64,000 bases of DNA from Microbacterium salitolerans (GTDB taxonomy: Bacteria; Actinomycetota; Actinomycetes; Actinomycetales; Microbacteriaceae): contig NZ_JAHKSH010000002.1 in assembly GCF_019720895.1 (NCBI RefSeq), positions 248,001 through 312,000 on the forward strand. The letters run 5' to 3'. The position numbers and the translations under genes were made by a program. Within the stretch, counting starts at the first letter, position 1. Each line of letters starts with the position of its first letter. Below the pieces are notes generated by a model. That model was not told where the DNA came from. It saw only the letters and a list, made by a program, of their open reading frames with translations, and ran no database searches. Of the stretch, positions 1 through 7,575 are shown in pieces.

Positions 1-196
1 CACGCACGGCGACATCTCGCTGTCAGAGGGCTTCGTCGAGGGCGACTCGCTCGAGTGCTGGGCGCACGGGTCCGCATTCTCGCTGCGCACCGGCAAGCCC
101 CTCAACCTCCCCGCATACGAGCCCGTGCCGGTCTACGCCGTCCAGATCGACGGCGACGACGTGCTCATCGACATCAACGTGAAGAAGGAAGACTGA
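1..196 (+). CDS. Rieske [2Fe-2S] ferredoxin, C-terminal part (suf operon)
   Basis: Only the last 64 codons are present; the gene begins before the window. The remaining peptide opens with the His of a first Rieske half-motif (THGDISL, the preceding Cys lies outside) and carries the second half CWAH followed by GSAFSLRTG, the usual Rieske arrangement. It is the kind of small non-heme-oxygenase-type ferredoxin that in actinobacteria often lies between sufD and sufC. Its stop is one base before sufC, so it is surely co-transcribed with it. It probably acts as an electron carrier or cluster accessory in Suf Fe-S assembly. The role is inferred from context; the fold is clear. Confidence 0.85.
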   Translation, partial: THGDISLSEGFVEGDSLECWAHGSAFSLRTGKPLNLPAYEPVPVYAVQIDGDDVLIDINVKKED

Positions 197-197
197 C

Positions 198-968
198 ATG
201 GCTGTTCTCGAGATCCGCGACCTGCACGTCACGGTCGACACGGATGAGGGAACGATCCCCATCCTCAACGGCGTGAACCTCACCGTGAAGAGCGGCGAGA
301 CCCACGCGATCATGGGCCCGAACGGATCCGGCAAGTCGACGCTCGCGTCGACGATCGCCGGACACCCGAAGTACTCCGTCACGAGCGGATCCATCTCGCT
401 CGACGGCGAGGACGTTCTCGAGATGGCGGTCGACGAGCGTGCTCGCGCGGGCCTGTTCCTCGCGATGCAGTACCCGGTCGAGATCCCGGGCGTCACGGTG
501 ACGAACTTCCTCCGCACCGCCAAGACGGCGCTCGACGGTGAGGCTCCCGCGATCCGCACCTGGACGAAGGACGTCAAGGAGGGCATGAAGAACCTCCGCA
601 TGGACCCGAAGTTCGCGCAGCGCAATGTCAACGAGGGCTTCTCGGGCGGCGAGAAGAAGCGCCACGAGATCCTCCAGCTCGAACTGCTCAAGCCCCAGAT
701 CGCGATCCTCGACGAGACCGACTCCGGCCTCGATGTCGACGCGCTCAAGGTCGTCTCGGAGGGCGTGAACCGCGCGAAGGAGAGCACGGGTCTCGGCGCG
801 CTGCTCATCACGCACTACACGCGCATCCTCCGCTACATCCAGCCCGACTTCGTGCACGTCATGGTCGGCGGCAAGGTCGTCGAGGAGGGCGGGCCCGAGC
901 TCGCTGAGCGTCTCGAGGCCGAAGGCTATGCGGGCTACGTGCCTGACGACGCTCCGATCGAGGCGTAA
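198..968 (+). CDS. sufC: SufC, Fe-S cluster assembly ATPase
   Basis: Cytoplasmic ABC-type ATPase of the SufBCD scaffold complex that builds Fe-S clusters. The 256-residue length is typical. Walker A GPNGSGKS lies at residues 40-47, the signature FSGGEKKRHEI near 149-159, and Walker B IAILDE near 169-174 followed by TDSGLD, the SufC form of the D-loop region. The ATG follows the stop of the Rieske gene by one base, and sufT follows after 9 bp, so the three genes form one transcript. sufS and sufU, which follow sufC in many actinobacteria, are not between sufC and sufT here. Confidence 0.96.
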   Translation: MAVLEIRDLHVTVDTDEGTIPILNGVNLTVKSGETHAIMGPNGSGKSTLASTIAGHPKYSVTSGSISLDGEDVLEMAVDERARAGLFLAMQYPVEIPGVTVTNFLRTAKTALDGEAPAIRTWTKDVKEGMKNLRMDPKFAQRNVNEGFSGGEKKRHEILQLELLKPQIAILDETDSGLDVDALKVVSEGVNRAKESTGLGALLITHYTRILRYIQPDFVHVMVGGKVVEEGGPELAERLEAEGYAGYVPDDAPIEA

Positions 969-977
969 GGTCAGACT

Positions 978-1307
978 ATGACTGCCACGCTCACCTCTGA
1001 GAAGTTCGACGAGGTCACCGAGGCGCTCAAGGACGTCATGGATCCTGAGCTCGGGGTGAATGTCGTCGACCTGGGCCTCATCTACGACCTCGCCTGGGAC
1101 GACGAGAACGACGCTCTCATCGTGCACATGACCCTGACGAGCGCCGGCTGTCCCCTGACCGACGTCCTCGAAGAGCAGACGGCTCAGTCGCTCGACGGCG
1201 TCGTGGAGCGGTTCCGCATCAACTGGGTGTGGATGCCGCCGTGGGGGCCGGAGAAGATCACGGACGACGGGCGCGACCAGATGCGCGCGCTCGGCTTCGC
1301 GATCTGA
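978..1307 (+). CDS. sufT: SufT-like metal-sulfur cluster assembly factor (DUF59/MIP18)
   Basis: A 109-residue protein of the PaaD/MIP18 (DUF59) family, which helps mature Fe-S proteins together with the Suf system. The family core DPELGVNVVDLGLIYDL is at residues 22-38, and the conserved Cys is C58 in TSAGCPL. It lies 9 bp after sufC and ends just before a strong terminator, so it is the last gene of the suf transcript. Length and sequence are ordinary for the family. The exact client proteins are unknown. Confidence 0.9.
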   Translation: MTATLTSEKFDEVTEALKDVMDPELGVNVVDLGLIYDLAWDDENDALIVHMTLTSAGCPLTDVLEEQTAQSLDGVVERFRINWVWMPPWGPEKITDDGRDQMRALGFAI

Positions 1308-1331
1308 CGACGTCGCAACCATCCCTCCTGA

Positions 1332-1359
1332 ACGGCCCGCAGAGTCCTCTGCGGGCCGT
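1332..1359 (+). terminator. Intrinsic terminator of the suf operon
   Basis: A perfect 13-bp stem (ACGGCCCGCAGAG pairing with CTCTGCGGGCCGT) with a 2-nt TC center, followed by TTTCG. It lies 24 bp after the sufT stop and before the next promoter. It has few trailing T residues, as is common in high-GC actinobacteria. Confidence 0.8.
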
Positions 1360-1402
1360 TTCGCGGTGTTGCGTCCCGATGCCGCGCGCCGCAGACGACA
1401 GA

Positions 1403-1408
1403 TAGGCT
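1403..1408 (+). promoter_or_regulatory. -10 element TAGGCT of a leaderless promoter
   Basis: TAGGCT ends 7 nt before the GTG start of the aminotransferase at 1416. This is the spacing expected if transcription starts on the start codon. No clear -35 is seen. The same geometry recurs at many genes in the window. Confidence 0.6.
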
Positions 1409-1415
1409 CGAGGGC

Positions 1416-2567
1416 GTGACGACTCCTCTCGACGCTCTGCCCCTCGACACCCTGCGCCGACGCTCGAGCACGAAGTGGGCCACGCACCCGCACGACGTGC
1501 TGCCGCTGTTCGTCGCGGAGACCGACTTCGCGCTCGCCGAGCCGATCGAGCGCACCCTCGCGGAGGCGCTGCGCATCGGCGACACGGGGTACGTGCCGCC
1601 GAAAACGCGCTACCCCGAGGCGTTCGCCGGGTTCGCGGACCGCCACTGGGGGTGGCAGGTCGACCCTGCCCGCGTGCGCACGACCTGCGACGTCATGATG
1701 GGCGTCGCCGAGCTGATCCGCGCGACGGCTCAGCCGGGGGAGAAGGTCGTCATCACCTCACCCGTCTACCCGCCGTTCTTCGACGTGCACGATGAGTCGC
1801 GCACGCAGGCCGTCGACGTGCCGCTCCTGCGCGACAAGGAGGGCTGGAGTCTCGACCTCGAGAACATCGAGCGAGCGTTCGCCGAAGGCGCCGTCGCGAT
1901 CCTGCTGTGCAACCCGCACAACCCGACCGGAACCGCCCACTCGCGGGAGACGCTCGCGGAGCTCGCGCGCATCGCGGACCGGCACGGCGCCGTCGTCATC
2001 AGCGACGAGATCCACGCGCCGCTCGCCATGCCGGGGGCGTCCTTCACGCCGTTCCTCACCGCGTCGTCCGAGGCGGAGCAGGTGGGGGTGTCGGTGCAGA
2101 GCGCGAGCAAGGCATTCAACCTCGCCGGACTCAAGTGCGCGCACCTGGTCACGGCGTCCGACCGCATGACGAGGATCGTCCAGGACATCCCGATGGAGGT
2201 CGAATGGCGCACGGGGCTGTTCGGCATCCAGGCGGGGATCGCGGCGTTCGAAGAGGGTGATGCGTGGCTCGACGCGCTCGTCGCGCGCCTCGCGTCGAAC
2301 CAGACGCTGCTCGTCGACCTGCTCGCGGAGCACGTGCCGGGCGCCGTCTACGAGCCCGGCGACGCGGGGTTCCTCGCGTGGGTCGATCTGAACCTCCTCG
2401 GCTGGGGTGACGCCCCTGCGCAGCGGATCCTCGACGAGGCGCGCGTCGCGCTCGTCCCGGGCCTGTCGTTCGGCCAGGCGGGGGCGGGCTTCGCCCGGAT
2501 CAACTACGGCACCGGGCCCGAGATCCTCACCGAGGCGATCGAACGGATCGGACGGCTCGTGGGCTGA
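1416..2567 (+). CDS. MalY/PatB-type PLP-dependent cystathionine beta-lyase / aminotransferase
   Basis: Fold-type I PLP enzyme of 383 residues. The nucleotide region after GVAELIRAT carries the usual PxYPPF motif (SPVYPPFFD), then CNPHNPTGT and the PLP lysine K232 in SASKAFNLAGLK. These features match the MalY/PatB group, which cleaves C-S bonds of cystathionine or related sulfur amino acids, though transamination is also possible. The GTG start is set by a TAGGCT -10 box 7 nt upstream and no Shine-Dalgarno, so it is probably leaderless. It stands alone after the suf terminator; a link to sulfur metabolism is plausible but not shown. Confidence 0.88.
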   Translation: MTTPLDALPLDTLRRRSSTKWATHPHDVLPLFVAETDFALAEPIERTLAEALRIGDTGYVPPKTRYPEAFAGFADRHWGWQVDPARVRTTCDVMMGVAELIRATAQPGEKVVITSPVYPPFFDVHDESRTQAVDVPLLRDKEGWSLDLENIERAFAEGAVAILLCNPHNPTGTAHSRETLAELARIADRHGAVVISDEIHAPLAMPGASFTPFLTASSEAEQVGVSVQSASKAFNLAGLKCAHLVTASDRMTRIVQDIPMEVEWRTGLFGIQAGIAAFEEGDAWLDALVARLASNQTLLVDLLAEHVPGAVYEPGDAGFLAWVDLNLLGWGDAPAQRILDEARVALVPGLSFGQAGAGFARINYGTGPEILTEAIERIGRLVG

Positions 2568-2577
2568 CCGATGAGAT

Positions 2578-2618
2578 CTATCGACTTACGATAGACTCCT
2601 ATTGAATATCGATAGGAG
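2578..2618. promoter_or_regulatory. Operator/leader with nested inverted repeats hiding the ribosome binding site of the DUF2975 gene
   Basis: This AT-rich stretch in a GC-rich genome holds CTATCG-N5-CGATAG (2578-2594), the 8-bp palindrome TATCGATA (2607-2614), and CTCCTAT-N9-ATAGGAG (2596-2602 with 2612-2618). CGATAG occurs again at 2610-2615. The right arm of the last repeat contains AGGAG, the Shine-Dalgarno of the gene starting at 2624. If that repeat folds in RNA it would mask the ribosome binding site. The repeated CGATAG half-sites also fit binding by the small HTH protein encoded two genes on. Confidence 0.55.
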
Positions 2619-2623
2619 ACCTC

Positions 2624-3091
2624 ATGAGTCGATGGATCACACGGGGTGCGCAGGCGATCGTCGCCCTGGCGTTCGCGGGGGCGCTCTTCCTGCAGACCGT
2701 CCTGCTGCTCGAGATCGGCGACGAGCTCTCGGGCGCCCGTGAGCGCGGCGTGATCGGGTGCGCGGTCGCGTTCCTCGCGTGCGCGCAGGTCGTGCTCGTG
2801 TGCGTGTGGCGGCTTCTCGCGCTGGCGCGGCAGGGTCTCGTGTTCCGCGCGCGTGCGTTCCGCTGGGTGGACGCCATCATCGGCGCCTGCGGTGTCGCCG
2901 GCATCGTCGTCTTCGCCGCCGCGGTGCTCGTCGCCCCGCTCCCGGATGACGGTGGACCGGCCCCCGGTGTCGTGCTGCTCGTCTGTGTGTTCGCGGCGAT
3001 GTGCTGGGGGGTCGCGCTCGTCGTCACGGTGATGCGCGGGCTGCTCGCCCAGGCGATCGCGTCGCGCGCTGAGCTCGACGAGGTGATCTGA
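2624..3091 (+). CDS. DUF2975 family integral membrane protein
   Basis: A 155-residue protein with four predicted membrane helices (about residues 8-30, 44-66, 82-105, 113-138). The pattern matches DUF2975, a family of unknown function nearly always paired with a small Cro/CI-type regulator, as here. The start is supported by AGGAG six bases upstream. The stop overlaps the start of the HTH gene by one base (TGATG), so translation is coupled. A role in membrane or envelope signalling is often guessed for the family; nothing in the sequence decides it. Confidence 0.8.
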   Translation: MSRWITRGAQAIVALAFAGALFLQTVLLLEIGDELSGARERGVIGCAVAFLACAQVVLVCVWRLLALARQGLVFRARAFRWVDAIIGACGVAGIVVFAAAVLVAPLPDDGGPAPGVVLLVCVFAAMCWGVALVVTVMRGLLAQAIASRAELDEVI

Positions 3092-3294
3092 TGCCGATCG
3101 TCGTCGACATCGACATCATGCTCGCGCGTCGTGGGATGGCGGTCGGAGAGCTGGCCGATCGCATCGGGATCACTCCGGCCAACCTGGCTGTCCTGAAGAA
3201 CGGTCGCGCGAAGGCGGTGCGGTTCGCCACGCTGGAGGCGCTGTGTCGCGAGCTGGACTGTCAGCCCGCGGAGCTCCTGCGCTACGAGTCGTGA
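3091..3294 (+). CDS. Small XRE/Cro-CI-type HTH regulator paired with DUF2975
   Basis: A 67-residue protein that is little more than a helix-turn-helix: MAVGELADRIGITPANLAVLKNG forms helices 2-3 and CRELDCQPAELLRY is the family's C-terminal signature, as in YozG-like regulators. Its start overlaps the stop of the DUF2975 gene by one base. It probably autoregulates the pair through the CGATAG repeats at 2578-2618 (inference). Its last 125 bp overlap, tail to tail, the 3' end of the TetR gene on the other strand. Confidence 0.88.
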   Translation: MPIVVDIDIMLARRGMAVGELADRIGITPANLAVLKNGRAKAVRFATLEALCRELDCQPAELLRYES

Positions 3295-3814
3295 GAGCCG
3301 CGATGCCCGCATCGAAATCGGCGAGGGTCGACTCCGCGACCTCCTCCGGATCGGCGTCGTAGGCGCCGATCTCGGCGGCCTGGATGCGCTGCTGCACAAG
3401 TGACACGTGGCCGAGCAGGAACTGCGCGAGTACGGCCGCGTCTCGGGTGGGGTCGGCGGAACCCTCGCGGGTCAGCGCGTCTCGGAGAAGAGCGTGGGCG
3501 GGGTCGGATCCGAGCGCCAGGGCGGCGGTGCCGATGACCACTTCCGCGCCGTCGCGGTGAGAGAGGATCGCGCGGCGGATCGCCCGCGCCGTCGACGCGA
3601 CGTCGGTCGCGTGGCCCGCCTCGCCGACGATGCGGTCGGCTACCGCCGCGAGCAGGGACTGCTTGTTCTCGACATGCCAGTACAGGGCGCTCGGCTGCAC
3701 GCCGAGTGCGGTCGCGAGGCGACGCATCGACAGGTCGGGCAGGCCGAACTCGTCGAGGAGGCCGAGCGCGCGGTCGACGATCTGCTCGAGGTCGTGGGTG
3801 CCGCGATTCGCCAT
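3170..3814 (-). CDS. bioQ: TetR-family repressor of biotin uptake, BioQ-like
   Basis: TetR regulator of 214 residues with an N-terminal HTH (MRRLATALGVQPSALYWHVENK, about 30-51) typical of the family. It is divergent from bioYMN. The gap holds two operators of the form TGAAC-N3-GTTCA, close to the 13-bp site reported for BioQ of Corynebacterium and Mycobacterium, so BioQ is the best identity. I chose the ATG at 3814 because a TATAGT -10 box ends 7 nt before it (leaderless); an in-frame ATG at 3820 is the alternative. The last 40 or so codons are Ala/Pro/Arg-rich and overlap the HTH gene at 3091-3294 by 125 bp. That tail may be an unusual extension or reflect a frameshift near 3295. Confidence 0.72.
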   Translation of the reverse strand: MANRGTHDLEQIVDRALGLLDEFGLPDLSMRRLATALGVQPSALYWHVENKQSLLAAVADRIVGEAGHATDVASTARAIRRAILSHRDGAEVVIGTAALALGSDPAHALLRDALTREGSADPTRDAAVLAQFLLGHVSLVQQRIQAAEIGAYDADPEEVAESTLADFDAGIAALTTRSAGAPRADSPARDTAPPAWRTAPPSRDRSSGQPGWPE

Positions 3815-3821
3815 GCGCATG

Positions 3822-3855
3822 ACTATACTGAACGGCGTTCAATGAACGGTGTTCA
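3822..3855. promoter_or_regulatory. Back-to-back bioQ/bioY promoters with two BioQ operators
   Basis: The palindromes TGAACGGCGTTCA (3829-3841) and TGAACGGTGTTCA (3843-3855) are centered 14 bp apart. The bioY -10 box TATACT (3824-3829, plus strand) and the bioQ -10 box TATAGT (3827-3822, minus strand) overlap each other and abut operator 1. A bound repressor would therefore block both promoters. The sites match the known TGAAC-N3-GTTAC type of BioQ motif. Confidence 0.75.
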
Positions 3856-3867
3856 GGAAGGCGTGAC

Positions 3868-4464
3868 ATGACAGGGAACGACCGCTTCGAGGCCCGCGAC
3901 ATCGCACGGGTCGCCGTGTTCGCGGGGATCATCGCCGTGCTCGGACTGATGGGGCCGATCCCGGTGCCCGGCCTCGTGCCGATCACGGCCCAGACGCTCG
4001 GCGTCATGCTCGCGGGAACCGTTCTCGGATGGAAGCGCGGCGGGGCGGCGGTTGCCGTCGTGTTCCTCCTGGCTGCCGTCGGTCTCCCCGTGCTGTCGGG
4101 CGGCCGCGGAGGCCTCGGGGTCTTCCTCGGCCCTGCCTCGGGCTACCTCATCGGCTGGCTCCCCGCCGCGATCGTCGTCGGACTCATCGCGCACGCGGGC
4201 GCGCGCCGGCTGGTGTGGTGGCGCGTCGCGCTCGGCGCGGTCATCGGCGGCATCGCCGTCATCTACGCGTTCGGGATCCCCGTGCAGGCGGCTGTCACCG
4301 GCATGTCCCTCGGCGACACGGCGCTCACGTCGCTCGCCTTCCTCCCGGGCGACATCATCAAGGCGGTGATCGCGACGGCCCTCACGATGGTGCTGTACCG
4401 CGCGTATCCGCCGGCATTCCCTGCCAGCGTGCGTCGTTCGCGCCGCGTCGTGCAGACCGCGTGA
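3868..4464 (+). CDS. bioY: BioY, biotin-specific S component of an ECF transporter
   Basis: Membrane protein of 198 residues that binds biotin and delivers it to the BioMN energizing module. It starts with FEARDIARVAVFAGIIAVLGLMG and continues VPITAQTLGVMLAGTVLG, both hallmarks of BioY. About six membrane helices are apparent. AGGAAG at 3855-3860 is a good ribosome binding site for the ATG. Its stop overlaps the GTG of bioM by four bases. Transcription should be repressed by BioQ through the two operators just upstream. Confidence 0.93.
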   Translation: MTGNDRFEARDIARVAVFAGIIAVLGLMGPIPVPGLVPITAQTLGVMLAGTVLGWKRGGAAVAVVFLLAAVGLPVLSGGRGGLGVFLGPASGYLIGWLPAAIVVGLIAHAGARRLVWWRVALGAVIGGIAVIYAFGIPVQAAVTGMSLGDTALTSLAFLPGDIIKAVIATALTMVLYRAYPPAFPASVRRSRRVVQTA

Positions 4465-5153
4465 TCCGCGTCGACGGTCTCGGCGTCGAGGTCGACGGCA
4501 CGCGGATCCTCGCGGACGTCGCCGTCGACCTCGCCGAGTCGCGCGTCGCGGTCATCGGCGCGAACGGATCCGGCAAGTCGACCTTCGCCCGCACGCTCAA
4601 CGGCCTCATCGTGCCGAGCGAGGGATCCGTCGAGGTGTGCGGAATCGACGTCGCGCGCGAGCCGAAGCGCGCGCGCGACGCCGTGGGATTCCTGTTCACG
4701 AACCCCGACGCGCAGATCCTCATGCCGACTCCCGCCGAGGATCTCGCGCTGTCGCTTCGAGCCGCGGAGGTGCCGCGCCGTGAGGTCGCGGACCGCGTGA
4801 GAGCGGCGCTGGCGCGCTTCGGGCTCGAGGGCCACGCTGAGCAGCCCGCCTACAGCCTCTCCGGTGGACAGAAGCAGCTGCTCGCCCTCGCCGCCGTGCT
4901 CGTGCGCGAGCCGCGCGTGCTCGTCGCGGATGAGCCGACGACCCTCCTCGATCTCGGCAACGCGCGTCGCATGGCCGACCTGCTGATCGAGGGAGACGGC
5001 GTCGGGAGCGCACCCGAGCAGGTCGTCGTGGTCACGCACGACCTCGACCTGGCGGCGCGCTGCGATGTCGCGCTGCGCTTCGACGACGGCCGGCTCACGT
5101 CCGTCGGCGACCCGGCCGACGTGATCGACGCCTATCGCGCGGAGTACGTGTGA
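4461..5153 (+). CDS. bioM: BioM, ATPase of the biotin ECF transporter
   Basis: ABC ATPase of 230 residues. Walker A GANGSGKST is at 33-41, the signature LSGGQKQ near 133-139, and Walker B VLVADEPTT follows. The GTG start overlaps the bioY stop (GTGA). The open frame continues far upstream, but those codons lie inside bioY in another frame and are not part of the protein. The stop overlaps the bioN start by four bases. This is the standard bioY-bioM-bioN order; with BioN it powers high-affinity biotin uptake. Confidence 0.93.
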   Translation: MIRVDGLGVEVDGTRILADVAVDLAESRVAVIGANGSGKSTFARTLNGLIVPSEGSVEVCGIDVAREPKRARDAVGFLFTNPDAQILMPTPAEDLALSLRAAEVPRREVADRVRAALARFGLEGHAEQPAYSLSGGQKQLLALAAVLVREPRVLVADEPTTLLDLGNARRMADLLIEGDGVGSAPEQVVVVTHDLDLAARCDVALRFDDGRLTSVGDPADVIDAYRAEYV

Positions 5154-5743
5154 TCCCGCTCTACCGGGCCGGCACGAGCCCTCTGCACCGCCTGTCCGCG
5201 GGGACGAAGCTCGCGGGGCTCGCCGTGCTCGCCCTCGTCGCCTCGCTGTTCCCCCACACCGTGTGGACTGCGGCCGGCGCATTCGCGATCACGTTCGTGC
5301 TCTTCCTCCTCGGCGGCCTCGGGGGTGCGACCTGGGCACGCCAGCTGTGGGCGGCGAAGTGGATCATCGCCTTCCTCCTCGTGACGCAGGTCATCTTCCT
5401 CGATGCCGAGACGGCGGTCATCGGCACGGTGCGCGTGGTCTCCGTCGTCCTGCTCGCCGCCGTCGTGACGATGACGACGCCGACGGGGGAGATGATCGAT
5501 GTCCTGCAGCGCCTCCTGGAGCCCTTGCGTCGCGTGGGGGTGGATCCCTGGCGTGTCGCCTTCACGCTGTCGCTCACCATCGCCGTGATCCCCGTGATCG
5601 CGTCGCTCGCCGCGCGGATCCGGGAGGCGCAGCGTGCTCGCGGCGTGCGGCTCGGGCCCCGCGCCATCGTGACCCTCCTCGTGCTGTCTCTGCGCCACGC
5701 CGACGACATGGGCGACGCTCTCACCGCCCGCGGGCTCGCCTGA
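5150..5743 (+). CDS. bioN: BioN, transmembrane (T) component of the biotin ECF transporter
   Basis: Membrane protein of 197 residues in the CbiQ/EcfT family. It has about five hydrophobic segments and two Ala-Arg-Gly coupling motifs in the C-terminal half (QRARGVRLG and LTARGLA), which bind the ATPase. The GTG start overlaps the bioM stop (GTGTGA). It is the last gene of bioYMN; 116 bp of non-coding DNA with a new promoter follow. Confidence 0.92.
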   Translation: MIPLYRAGTSPLHRLSAGTKLAGLAVLALVASLFPHTVWTAAGAFAITFVLFLLGGLGGATWARQLWAAKWIIAFLLVTQVIFLDAETAVIGTVRVVSVVLLAAVVTMTTPTGEMIDVLQRLLEPLRRVGVDPWRVAFTLSLTIAVIPVIASLAARIREAQRARGVRLGPRAIVTLLVLSLRHADDMGDALTARGLA

Positions 5744-5802
5744 CCGGGACGTCGCGGAGCCGAAGCGCCGCGACGCCCGGCCGACGGCCAGTCACACGCC
5801 GA

Positions 5803-5808
5803 TAGGAT
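5803..5808 (+). promoter_or_regulatory. Probable -10 element TAGGAT upstream of the ABC-F gene
   Basis: TAGGAT 51 bp before the GTG at 5860 fits the TANNNT form used by other genes here, but with a leader. No convincing -35 or terminator is visible between bioN and this site. Confidence 0.4.
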
Positions 5809-5859
5809 GGTCAGCTGGCGCATTCGCGTCGAAGATCCCCGACAGAACGGACCCTCCTC

Positions 5860-7458
5860 GTGCTTGCCGTCAGTGACCTCGAGATCCGCGTCGGTGCGCG
5901 CCTGCTCATGAGTGATGTGAGCTTCCGTGTCGCCGGTGGCGACAAGATCGGGCTCGTGGGGCGCAACGGCGCGGGGAAGACGACCCTCACGAAGGTGCTC
6001 GCGGGTGACCTTCCTCCCAACGATGGGACCGTGACGCTCTCGGGCGAACTCGGATACCTGCCGCAGGATCCGCGATCCGGCGATCCCGAGGAGCTCGCGC
6101 GCACGCGCATCCTCAACGCACGCGGGCTCGGCGACCTCACAGCGGGCATCTCGCAGGCGACAGAGGAGATGGCATCCGAGAACGCCGCCGTCGCCGAGAA
6201 GGCGATGCGCCGCTTCGGGCGCCTCACGGAGCGCTTCGAGACGTTGGGCGGATACACGGCCGAGGCCGAGGCCGCGACGATCGCGAGCAACCTCTCGCTT
6301 CCCGACCGGATCCTCGACCAGCCGCTGAAGACGCTGTCGGGCGGTCAGCGCCGTCGCATCGAGCTCGCACGGATCCTCTTCAGCGACGCCGACACCATGA
6401 TCCTCGATGAGCCGACGAACCACCTCGACGCCGACAGTGTCGTGTGGCTGCGCGAGTTCCTGAAGTCCTACAAGGGCGGACTCATCGTCATCAGCCACGA
6501 CGTCGACCTCGTCGGCGAGACGGTGAACCGCGTGTTCTATCTCGATGCGAATCGCCAGATCATCGACATCTACAATATGGGGTGGAAGCACTACCAGCGC
6601 CAGCGGGTCGCGGACGAGGAGCGTCGCAAGAAGGAGCGGGCGAACGCCGAGAAGAAGGCCGGCGCCCTGCAGCAGCAGGCGGCGAAGTTCGGGGCGAAGG
6701 CGTCCAAGGCCGCGGCGGCGCATCAGATGCAGGCGCGCGCGGAGAAGCTCCTGTCGGGTCTCGACGAGGTGCGCCGGGAGGATCGCGTCGCGAACATCCG
6801 GTTCCCCAAGCCGTCGGCCTGCGGACGCACGCCCCTCATGGCGAAGAGCCTGTCGAAGTCGTACGGCGCGCTCGAGATCTTCGCGGGTGTCGATCTCGCG
6901 ATCGACCGGGGCTCGAAGGTCGTCGTTCTCGGCCTCAACGGCGCGGGAAAGACGACGCTGCTGCGCATCCTCGCGGGTGTCGACGACTCCGATACGGGGC
7001 AGATCGAACCCGGACACGGGCTCAAGATCGGCTACTACGCGCAGGAGCACGAGAACCTCGACGTCGACCGCAGCGTCCTGCAGAACATGATGTCGGCGTC
7101 TCCCCACATCAATGAGACCGAGGCGCGCAAGGTCCTCGGTTCCTTCCTCTTCACCGGCGACGATGTACTCAAGCCGGCCGGAGTGCTGTCGGGTGGTGAG
7201 AAGACGCGCCTGTCGCTCGCGACGCTCGTCGTGTCGAGCGCGAACGTGCTGCTGCTCGACGAGCCGACGAACAACCTCGACCCGGCCAGCCGCGAGGAGA
7301 TCCTCGGTGCGCTGGCCCACTACGAGGGCGCCGTCGTGCTCGTCTCGCACGACGAGGGCGCTGTCGAGGCGCTCAACCCCGAGCGCGTCCTGCTGCTGCC
7401 GGACGGCGTCGAGGACATCTGGAACAAGAGCTACATCGATCTCATCACGCTCGCGTAG
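5860..7458 (+). CDS. ABC-F family ATPase (ribosome-associated)
   Basis: Protein of 532 residues with two ABC domains in one chain and no membrane part. Walker A motifs are GRNGAGKTT (34-42) and GLNGAGKTT (about 357-365), with signatures LSGGQRRRIE and LSGGEKTRLS. A charged, Lys/Glu/Ala-rich linker (about 245-310) joins them, as in ABC-F factors that act on the ribosome E site. Such proteins rescue or gate stalled ribosomes; some give antibiotic resistance. Nothing here shows which, and a housekeeping EttA/Uup-like role is more likely. It is monocistronic by spacing, with a GTG start. Confidence 0.9.
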   Translation: MLAVSDLEIRVGARLLMSDVSFRVAGGDKIGLVGRNGAGKTTLTKVLAGDLPPNDGTVTLSGELGYLPQDPRSGDPEELARTRILNARGLGDLTAGISQATEEMASENAAVAEKAMRRFGRLTERFETLGGYTAEAEAATIASNLSLPDRILDQPLKTLSGGQRRRIELARILFSDADTMILDEPTNHLDADSVVWLREFLKSYKGGLIVISHDVDLVGETVNRVFYLDANRQIIDIYNMGWKHYQRQRVADEERRKKERANAEKKAGALQQQAAKFGAKASKAAAAHQMQARAEKLLSGLDEVRREDRVANIRFPKPSACGRTPLMAKSLSKSYGALEIFAGVDLAIDRGSKVVVLGLNGAGKTTLLRILAGVDDSDTGQIEPGHGLKIGYYAQEHENLDVDRSVLQNMMSASPHINETEARKVLGSFLFTGDDVLKPAGVLSGGEKTRLSLATLVVSSANVLLLDEPTNNLDPASREEILGALAHYEGAVVLVSHDEGAVEALNPERVLLLPDGVEDIWNKSYIDLITLA

Positions 7459-7575
7459 GGGTTCTTCCGCGTCGCGAAATTGTCGGTCTCAGGCGGCGCA
7501 GTGCGCGGCAGAGTGGTGGCGATCGAGGCGAATCCGCGCTCTGCGGGCCGCCGTGACGACGCCACCGGGAGCACC

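Noticed and set aside
4029-4460. Upstream extension of the bioM frame
   Set aside because: These codons lie inside bioY in a different frame and encode Arg/Gly-rich junk; the GTG at 4461 overlaps the bioY stop as expected for bioM.
5161-7350. Open reading frame of 729 codons on the minus strand
   Set aside because: It lies antisense to bioN and the ABC-F gene, is rich in Arg, His and Asp with no domain, and results from the high-GC third-position bias. The same applies to minus-strand frames at 174-1646, 19262-20926, 21198-22901, 28124-30109 and 40301-42601.
7459-7575. Longer start of the SDR gene at 7480
   Set aside because: The added 32 residues are unlike SDR N termini, and ATG 7576 has GGGAG at good spacing.
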